From Nematostella vectensis (taxonomy: Eukaryota > Cnidaria > Anthozoa > Actiniaria > Edwardsiidae): 64,000 bases of DNA. The position numbers were made by a program, and so were the translations under genes. The stretch covers positions 6,405,703 to 6,469,702 of the forward strand of contig NC_064037.1 of NCBI RefSeq assembly GCF_932526225.1, written 5' to 3'. This document shows, piece after piece, positions 50,301-61,000 of this stretch (positions within the stretch are counted from its first letter, which is position 1; every line of letters starts with the position of its first letter). The notes beneath the pieces were generated by a model. It was given only the letters and a program-made list of their open reading frames with translations, had not been told where the DNA came from and ran no database searches.

Positions 50301-53300
50301 GAGAGAGAGCATTAGAGTCTTGAGCATTTAGGGAGTGAGTGACATTCTTAGGTCATCGGGAGAATGTGACGGTTTTGAAATTACGAGAGTACGTGAAAGC
50401 TTTACTTACGTCAGCCCGGGCATCCTTAGCATTTGGATCGTCTTCTTCCTTGCAGGCCTTGGCGTTCAGTACAGAGCAGACAGCATTCGTGACTTGTGTA
50501 GCCTCCTGGGCGTTACCGGACCCCGCAGCCGAGGCAACACTTCCTCCTACCTCGTTATAATCGATTGTGATTGGCTCTGTTACCTTAAAAGAGATAAGAG
50601 AAGCGTCAGGAATAGGCTAGTCACCTAGTCGTTCTGACGTCTGCGATTTGAGCTCAGTATCAAGGACACGAATCCAAAATCGTTTGATGTGTCATGGAGA
50701 TTTATCATGACATAATGCAGTTTTTTTATCTACTATGGCAAACATATCTTACCCTGACACTGAACTTGGTTGTTGCATCCAGGAAGAACTTATCCATGAC
50801 CTTTACATTGACCGTGAGGGTGTAGTTGTTCTCTTCCTTGCCAAGAGGGAACACAGCTGATGTGTACGGCTCAAAGCCATCCGAGATGGGCACAATGTCC
50901 GCGCCATTGCGTAACTCTGCGAGTCAGGGAAGCAAACTCACAAACAGGCCGAGGGTGAATAGTGTCGTCTGGGGGACAGGTCTAAAAACGTGCTTCTCAA
51001 AGGTGAGAATCATTCCATCTCAAGGGAGGGTTTTCCTTACGAGCTACTTAAAGGGTTAGGGAGGGGGTGATAGAGTCCTCCAATAACAAGGGGGGGGGGG
51101 GTCGTACATACAATGTACTTAAGGGGGTAGGGGGCGGGAGTTTTAGAGTCCTCCAATAACAGGGGGGGGGCTCGTACCTACGAGGTCCTTAAGGGGGTAG
51201 CGGGGATTGTTAGAGTCCTCCAATAACAGGGGGGGCTCGTACCTACGAGGTCCTTAAGGGGGTAGGGGGGAGTGATAGAGTCCTCCAACAACAAGGCAAG
51301 GGTTTTACTTACAGGGTACTAACGGGGGTAGGGAGAGGGGTGTAAGAGTCCTCCAAAAAAAGGGGGGTCGTACATACAAGATACTTAAGGGGGTAGGGGG
51401 CGAGAGTTTTAGAGTCCTCCAATTACAAGGTGGGGGGGCTCGTACCTACTAGGTCCTTAAGGGAGTAGGGGGGAGTGTTAGAGTACTCCAATAACAAGGG
51501 GGGGGCTCGTACCTACGAGGTCCTTAAGGGGGGTAGGGGGGATTGTTAGAGTCCTCCAATAACAAGGGGGGGCTCGTACCTACGAGGTACTTAAAGAGGG
51601 TAGCGGAGAGTGTTAAAATACTCCAATAACAAGGGGGGGTTCGTACCTACAAGGTACTTAAGGGGGGTAGGGGGGATTGTTAGAGTCCTCCAATAACATT
51701 GGGGGGGGGGGGGGGGCTCGTACCTACGAGGTACTTAAAGAGGATAGGGGGGAGTGTTAGAGTCCTCCAATAACATGGGGGTGCTCGTACCTACGGGGTA
51801 CTTAAAGAGGATAGGGGGGAGTGTTAGAGTCCTCCAATAACAAGGGAGGGGTTCGTACCTACGAGGTCCTTAAGGGGGTAGGGGGGAGTGTTAGAGTACT
51901 CCAATAACAAGGAGGGGGCTCGTACCTACGAGGTACTTAAAGAGGGTAGCGGAGAGTGTTAAAATACTCCAATAACAAGGGGGGGTTCGTACCTACGAAG
52001 TACTTAAGGGGGGTAGGGGGGATTGTTAGAGTCCTCCAATAACATGGGGGGGCTCGTACCTACGAGGTACTTAAGAGGGTAGCGGGAAGTATTAGAATAC
52101 TCCAATAACAAGGGAGGGGTTCGTACCTACGAGGTACTTAAGGGGGGTAGGGGGGATTGTTAGAGTCCTCCAATAACATGGGGGGGGGGCTCGTACCTAC
52201 GGGGTACTTAAAGAGGATAGGGGGGAGTGTTAGAGTCCTCCAATAACAAGGGAGGGGTTCGTACCTACGAGGTCCTTAAGGGGGTAGGGGGGAGTGTTAG
52301 AGTACTCCAATAACAAGGAGGGGGCTCGTACCTACGAGGTACTTAAAGAGGGTAGCGGAGAGTGTTAAAATACTCCAATAACAAGGGGGGGTTCGTACCT
52401 ACGAAGTACTTAAGGGGGTAGGGGGGAGTGTTAGAGTACTCCAATAACAAGGAGGGGGCTCGTACCTACGAGGTACTTAAAGAGGGTAGTGGGGAGTGTT
52501 AGAATACTCCAATAACAAGGGAGGGGTTCGTACCTACGAGGTACTTATGGGGGGTAGGGGGGATTGTTAGAGTCCTCCAATAACATGGGGGTGCTCGTAC
52601 CTAAGGGGTACTTAAGAGGGTAGGGAGAGTGTTAGAGTACTCCAATAACAAGGGAGGGGTTCGTACCTACGAGGTCCTTAAGGGGGGTAGGGGGGAGTGT
52701 TAGAGTACTCCAATAACAAGGAGGGGGCTCGTACCTACGAGGTACTTAAAGAGGGTAACGGGGAGTGTTAGAATACTCCAATAACAAGGGAGGGGTTCGT
52801 ACCTACGAGGTACTTAAGGGGGGTAGGGGGGATTGTTAGAATACTCCAATAACAAGGGGGGGGGGGGTTCGTACCTACGAGGTACTTAAGGGGGGTAGGG
52901 GGGATTGTTAGAGTCCTCCAATAACATGGGGGTGCTCGTACCTAAGGGGTACTTGAGAGGGTAGGGGGGAGTGTTAGAGTACTCCAATAACAAGGAGGGG
53001 GCTCGTACCTACGAGGTACTTAAAGAGGGTAGCGGGGAGTGTTAGAATACTCCAATAACAAGGGAGGGGTTCGTACCTACGAGGTACTTAAGGGGGGTAG
53101 GGGGGATTGTTAGAGTCCTCCAATAACATGGGGGTGCTCGTACCTAAGGGGTACTTAAGAGGGTAGGGAGAGTGTTAGAGTACTCCAATAACAAGGCAGG
53201 GGTTCGTACCTACGAGGTACTTAAGGGGGGTAGGGGGGATTGTTAGAATACTCCAATAACAAGGGGGGGGGGGGTTCGTACCTACGAGGTACTTAAGGGG

Positions 53301-54901
53301 GGTAGGGGGGATTGTTAGAGTCCTCCAATAACATGGGGGTGCTCGTACCTAAGGGGTACTTAAGAGGGTAGGGGGAGTGTTAGAGTACTCCAATAACAAG
53401 GGAGGGGTTCGTACCTACGAGGTACTTAAGGGGGGTAGGGGGGATTGTTAGAATACTCCAATAACAAGGGGGGGGGGTTCGTACCTACGAGGTACTTAAG
53501 GGGGGTAGGGGGGATTGTTAGAGTCCTCCAATAACATGGGGGTGCTCGTACCTAAGGGGTACTTGAGAGGGTAGGGGGGAGTGTTAGAGTACTCCAATAA
53601 CAAGGAGGGGGCTCGTACCTACGAGGTACTTAAAGAGGGTAGCGGGGAGTGTTAGAATACTCCAATAACAAGGGAGGGGTTCGTACCTACGAGGTACTTA
53701 AGGGGGGTAGGGGGGATTGTTAGAGTCCTCCAATAACATGGGGGTGCTCGTACCTAAGGGGTACTTAAGAGGGTAGGGAGAGTGTTAGAGTACTCCAATA
53801 ACAAGGGAGGGGTTCGTACCTACGAGGTCCTTAAGGGGGGTAGGGGGGAGTGTTAGAGTACTCCAATAACAAGGAGGGGGCTCGTACCTACGAGGTACTT
53901 AAAGAGGGTAGCGGGGAGTGTTAGAATACTCCAATAACAAGGCAGGGGTTCGTACCTACGAGGTACTTAAGGGGGGTAGGGGGGATTGTTAGAATACTCC
54001 AATAACAAGGGGGGGGGGTTCGTACCTACGAGGTACTTAAGGGGGGTAGGGGGGATTGTTAGAGTCCTCCAATAACATGGGGGTGCTCGTACCTAAGGGG
54101 TACTTAAGAGGGTAGGGGGAGTGTTAGAGTACTCCAATAACAAGGGAGGGGTTCGTACCTACGAGGTACTCAAGAGTGTAGGGGGTGTTAGAGTCCTGCA
54201 ATAACAAATGGGGGGGGGGTCGTACCTACAGGGTACTTACTACGGGGATCAAGTTAGAGTCCTAGTAACTCAAGGAAGGAGCTATCCCTACGATGTTCAT
54301 GGTTGGTAGTTGGATGTAATCTATGCCAAAGAAACGAGATCTTACCTACAAGGTACTTAAGAGGAGTGTCAGGATCATCCCATCCGTCGCACTTCACTTG
54401 AAATGTTGTATCCAATGCAAAGCCTTCCAAAGGATCAACACTACAGGAACCACTTGTAGGTGCGATATTTACGGTAAACCTGTGCTCGACAAAACCTCCT
54501 GGGTACCCTCCCGGTTTCCAGGCATTCAGACGAAGGAAGTAGCTACGACTCGGTTCAAGGAAATGTGAGTTGATGACCAAGTTGCCCTTGTCGATCCCAG
54601 TAGAGGTGTTGACTGCCCAACTTGTAGGGTTAATGGTTTCCCAGGAGTCAATCTGGTCGGGGTCTTTGCCGAGAAGCAGGCGGTGGAGGGACCACTCATA
54701 TCCCAGGATGTCGGTCGGCTTGCAGTCCTGGCAAGTGGTCTCCATGACCAGACGCTCGATGGGGTTGGTCTTGGCCAGGCAGTTGAAGTTACATCTGGTC
54801 ATAGACGAACAAAAAGAGTAAGAGAATCACCTTGGCTACTACTATCAACATACCATAACCATGTCATCAACCCTTAACCTCATCATCATCATCACAACCA
54901 C

Positions 54902-54942
<41 letters not shown>

Positions 54943-54949
54943 GCAGCAG

Positions 54950-55029
<80 letters not shown>

Positions 55030-58000
55030 GCATCATCATCATCATCATCATCATCATCATGATGTGACTACCACTCTTGTCATCACCACCATTATAAAAA
55101 ATAACTTCAACACAACAATCCAAAATCACCACAATCTGATTTTTCATTCGATCATCATCATAAAGTCAACGGCTGCCACGCTATTACGGACTGAAGTGCG
55201 AACCCCGACGAGACCGAAATACGCTGAATAACAGTTCCCGTTATCGCTGGCTCGCTATAACGGAAGCTAAGTTACGGTCACGAGAGTGTCCATGTGTCAT
55301 ATCTCAACATCAATTTTTCTGCACCATAACCACTTCCACCACCATTACATGTAACACTATCATCGCCACCACCTTGACCATCATCACCACCGATACCAAC
55401 ATTATTACCATCACAAGCACTAAACATGATCACCACCGATACCAACATCATTACCATCACAAGCACTAAACACGATCACCACCGATACCAACATTAATTA
55501 CCATCACAAGCACTAAACACGATCACCGCCGATACCAACATTAATTACCATCACAAGCACTAAACACGATCACCACCGATACCAACATTAATTACCATCA
55601 CAAGCACTAAACACGATCACCATCGATACCAACATTAATTACCATCACAAGCACTAAACACGATCACCACCGATACCAACATCATTACCATCACAAGCAC
55701 TAAACACGATCACCACCGATACCAACATCATTACCATCACAAGCACTAAACACGATCACCACCGATACCAACATTATTACCATCACAAGCACTAAACACG
55801 ATCACCGCCGTTACCAACATTATTACCATCACAAGCACTAAACACGACTATCAAACTCACTTGAGGTTCATAGTCGGAGGTTGTCCGGGCAGTATGGTGA
55901 TGTACTGATCAAACACAGCCTCACGCTCCTCCTTAACCACCTTGATTCTGAACACATAGACGGCGTTCTGAAGGAAAGCGCCTGTGTAAACAGAGATTTC
56001 TGAGGTCGAGCCGTTGAGTTGGTAATTCCCGTTTCCATAGCATCCCCCGGTAGGGTTAGGCGCGTCGAAAGCTGATGGAAAGCTCTCTTCATCTCTACGA
56101 CACCACCACGTGTAGACAATCCCGGTTGTGTTGGTCGGATTGTCGGGGTCCTTGGACTCTGAGCCATCAAGAAGCATATCCATCTCGTAACCCACTGACT
56201 TACGCTGGCCGCCTGAAGAGTAGAAATAATGTTAGAAAAGCACTTATATGAATACATTGTGCTCACTATGTCGATTCTGATTGGCTAAAAGCGCGAGCTT
56301 TATTCTGAGAATCAAGCACTCTGAGGGTCTGCACTTATCAGCAAGCTACGCGCGCAATGCATCTTTGGCCTAGGGCGAAAGGTTCGATTGTGAGAAGTGG
56401 GGGAATTTGTGCAAATCGGAAATAAATGAAAGTGTGTTTTACTGAATCAGTGTATATAAAAAAAATTGAATTCGGTTTTAGTGATATCCGGGATAATCAA
56501 TGTCGAGTGGAATCACTAAAAACTAATCAGATAATTGTTTATAATAACTTTAACGAATTCCGTTGATTTCTACTATTGGTTGAGTATCTAGAGCGAATAG
56601 GGCGTTGCCATATGTATCAGGGATAGACCTACGCCATTCGATAACACGACTAACCTCTAATGACAGCATACAGCAAGGACTTTTCTACTTCTATCCAGAC
56701 GCTGTGGCTATGCGTGAAGTGAGTCAAGTCTCTATCGGACCCGACAAAGCCGACTTCGAGAGTGAACTTGAGGGTAATGAAGGGAAAGGTGCGCTCTTTG
56801 ATCTTTATTGACCCTGCATCCATGATAGTATCACGGGCAGGGAGGTCAAAGGTCTTTATTTCGTTCACAGGGAGATTGAATGGCCTGCTTTCGTCGTCTG
56901 GGTTGAGCAAGGTTACCTGTGGAGGATATCCATCACCATTTTCATCACTATCACCATTTTCATCACTATCACCATCACCATCACCACCATAATCACCACC
57001 ATCACCCTTTTTATCACTATCACCATTTTCATCACTATCACCATCACCATCACCACCATCATCACCACCATCATCACCACCATCACCATCATTAGCATTG
57101 TCGTCGTCACCATCATTAGATTTATCATTACTATTACGTCGTTATAATCAGCATCATCATTATCATCCTTTTCTTTTTTTTTATAATGACTGATTGTTTA
57201 ATAGGACTTGATTACTAACTGATTATTCCAGACAGGAAATGTAGGAGTTACGTGCCATAATAACTAGTATTGTTGTGCCAAACAATGATATCTTTTGACT
57301 GGTATTTTATTAACCTTATAGTACCTCATATGCCTTCCACGAGAAGATGATCCTCTTGCCGACAGGACATTTGTACCTGACATCAGCAGGGAGCACGAGC
57401 GGCTCTGACTTCTTCACCTTACGAGGGCTTGTCTTGGTTCCCTCGCTGTCGATTCTGACAATGGGATAGTCGCAAGGCAAATCTGCAATCTCTATAGGCC
57501 AAACTACAGACTGAGATGACACAAAATTCCACAAGGTCAATTCCACCGAGTAGTTCCCCCGATAAATATACATGTAGCTGTAGTTGAACGAAGTCTGGTT
57601 TTCAGGGACGGGGATAAATGTCACGTTAGCCACCATCACGCTAGGCCTGCAATGCCTTTGACCGAAAATGGCGCCGTTATTGTCTCCGAGGCTTAGTTTC
57701 AAGCACGACTGTGAGCCGCGGGAAGTGACCTGGAAGTTGAAGACTGTTGGCTCCCGGTAGTACGTTGGTAGCTGAGAGCTCAGGGTGACATTCCCTACCG
57801 GGTCCTGTATAAAGACAGTCTTCTCCGCCTCCAGCACGTCAAGAAAGTTATTGACGACTACTCGCACGGCGTAGGTCCCTGAGGTATTAAACGTATGGGT
57901 AGAAGTAGGGATACTCGACACATTTGTGGATGCTCCATCGCCAAACTCCCATGCCCAGGTTCGATCACCAAGTTGGGAGGAAGAGGTGAACGCAATCAGC

Positions 58001-61000
58001 TTATTAACCTCAAAATAGTTCATCTCCGGTCCGTAACCATTAGTAATGGTGAATAACGTCGCGTTAGTCACCAATAGCGGAGTGATAATCACCCCAACAA
58101 GCATCTGGATTCGAACGTCGATGGCCAACACCTCATGACTGACTTGATTACTAATGTTCACCGTTGTCGTGAATGTGTTATTGATCATGAATCGATGGGA
58201 GCGCATATACGTTTTCTGTCGCAAGTCGTAAATGGGTTCGGGTGTTGTCACTGAACTGTTGTCACCAAAAGACCACACAGCATAAGCCCCTGTAGGGGGG
58301 TTGGCGCCTTCAAGGACGCTGATGAAGTAAGTCACATTTCCTGATGATAGCCGTACCGGGGAATTTGACCTCAGGATGATTCCCTCTACTGGGTACTGCG
58401 CCATAATTGTTTCACCCAAAGTCTCCTCCTTCCAGCCGTACGAGTTTGACACATTAACCTTGACTGTGTAAGAACCATCGGTGGCGTACGCATGCGTAAA
58501 ACTCTCGTGATCGGCCAAACTCGGTGCCTTCGCTGTGTCACGTGACAAGGATCCCGTCGAAGCATCACCATAGCTGACCGTGTAAACCATTCTCGTTCCT
58601 TTTTGTACCGTGACGTCGAGGCGCACTGGTTCGCCGACCTTGATGTAACGCTTGTTGTTGCTGATTATCACGCCGTCAATTGGTATATCGACTGGCGCTA
58701 CTGCCCTTGCCGTCACGGATCCTACTCTGTTTGTACACGTGACCGCCACGTTGTAAGTGTCGACTGCCACATAAGTATAATACATTGTTTGCCCCATAAA
58801 CGAGAAGTCAGTGCTGGTTTTGTTCCCATCGCCGAAGTCCCACTCACAAACAAATACTGACCCTGTAGCCATTTCTAGCAAAAGCTCCGAGCGAGTTCCG
58901 AACTTTGTAGCCGAAGTAAGGACTGTCAAGCCAGTAATTGCCTGTAGTTCCTGGACTACAACAGTTCCATTCAGTGGTTTGGTTATGGAGTTCACGTCAT
59001 TGAAACAGGTGATTTCCACATGGTATGTCCCCGCGTTTGTGTAGGTGTGACTCATGTCTTGGCTTGTCGTCAGTACAGGTGGGGTTCCATCTCGAAAGTC
59101 ACAAGAACACTTGATATTAGTGCCTTTCTGGTAGTGCCTCGAGACAGTCATCGTGTCCCCGGCAGCCAGGTAGATATTCTTAGTGATATGAGGGTTGGGC
59201 ACGCTGAACTCTAGACCTTCTAGTGGGACTTCCACAACGGCATAGGACACTAAAGTGATGTTCGGCCCCACTCTGTTGAACGCGTACACAGTGACCGTGT
59301 AGTTCCCAACAGCGGAGTATGTATGCCTAGTATCAACAGCCCTACCTCCGGATAACGTAGTGACCGCAGTATACCTAGGTGTGGCATCCCCAAAGTCAAC
59401 AACAAATGTAATATTGGTACCCCGAGATGTCTTCCATTCTATTAGCGTCTCAGTGCCTAGTGCGTTTGCTTTAATTGGGGATTTATATTCGAGCTCGAGG
59501 ATAGGATCAAAGATAGAGATTGGAAATGTGAGGACGGTATGGCTAATGGAGTTTTCAGCTCGCAAGCTCACGTAAAAAACTCCCTCAGTTGGAAAGGCGT
59601 AAGAGATTGACGGCAAGTGGGTATACAAAGATTCACCGTTGCCGAAGTCCCAGAAGTACGTAGTATTTGTGCCGGGATGTTCAGGAACCAGGAATTCAAC
59701 TGAGTCGTTTGTATTCGCGAACTTGCTTGCCTCGAATGTGACATTACGAATAGGATAATCGATGTATAAGTACAATGGTTCGGTAATGTTCGAGGTAAGA
59801 GATTTCAAACCTGGAGTCCCGAAACGATTTCGGACCACAAACTTGGCCACATGCGCGTAATGTGCGGCGAATACGAAATGCTTTTGGTGAAGTGTTGTGG
59901 AACCGCTGCGGAGAAGTTTGTCATTCACAGCTGACACACCGGAGCTATACTCGAAAGACGCACCTTCGTGATCAGCTACCGACTTGTACGCTAGGTAACC
60001 AGTCACGGGCAACCAGCCCAGTATGTCACCTTCTTTAACAAACGGCTGCTGCGCCAGTGGGATTGCCGAGATGTGATGCCCAATAGTTTCCAGGCTTATT
60101 TCCTGAACGAACAAGATTCTGTAGTCGGCTCTCGGCTCGGACCATTGGTACGGGGCTTGTATTGGGCAGGTGCTGCTGCTGGTGTAGACCTTGACAGGGT
60201 TGTTGTTGGCGTCTTGGGTTGTGGTATAAGCGTTACTGACGCAGCGCTTCTGAATCATACAAAACATTTCATCGGAGGAACACTTTTTCTGTTTAAGGGG
60301 GAGGCAGGAGGAGGATGAGATCTTGCAGGAGCGAGTAGATGTACAATATTCTTCCCCAGCGGAACACTCAGGGCGGAGTATCTGCGTGATAAAATAATGT
60401 GATTTAATATACATGACGCAGAAATAAAAAAGTGATCGTTGGATAATCCATTATACAGTGTCCGCTGACCATTATACTGCGTAGCTACCGATGCCACTTT
60501 GATAAGGAACTTAACCCGGCTAGTTAATCAAGATGTGATTATTAACAGAACAGTTTTTATTGAAACGAGCGTCACGTAATAAACCGCAGTCATACTAATA
60601 GGGGACTTGCAAGAGAGCACGTGACCTTTTGGATAGCAAATTCAAACCAAAACAAAACACAGAATTGACCGCGGCCGTCTCGCCAATGAACGAAAAAAAA
60701 ATAATGTTTAAATGAAAAAAAAAACATTTCTGGAAGGAAAATTCTGGCTTTACTCGTAAGCGCTAAATAAGTTACATTTTGTTGCTGCTATTTTGCCGCT
60801 AAAAGCCTGAGGGCGCGTGGGTTTGCCACCCAAACATAATCACATAATCTGTGCAAGTCGCCTATTGACTGGCGAAGTGAACGTTACTTGACTGTCTGTC
60901 ACCTGACTGTCAAGGCAGCTACGGTAGCGCACGTTACGGTAGCGCAAGTTGCAGGGTGCGCGCTTTGGCCGCCAAAATTTGGGTCATTATTTTATCAAGG

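Noticed and set aside
54845-55147. Open frames of poly-Met, poly-Ile and poly-Ser
   Set aside because: CAT/CAG simple repeats in a polycystin intron.
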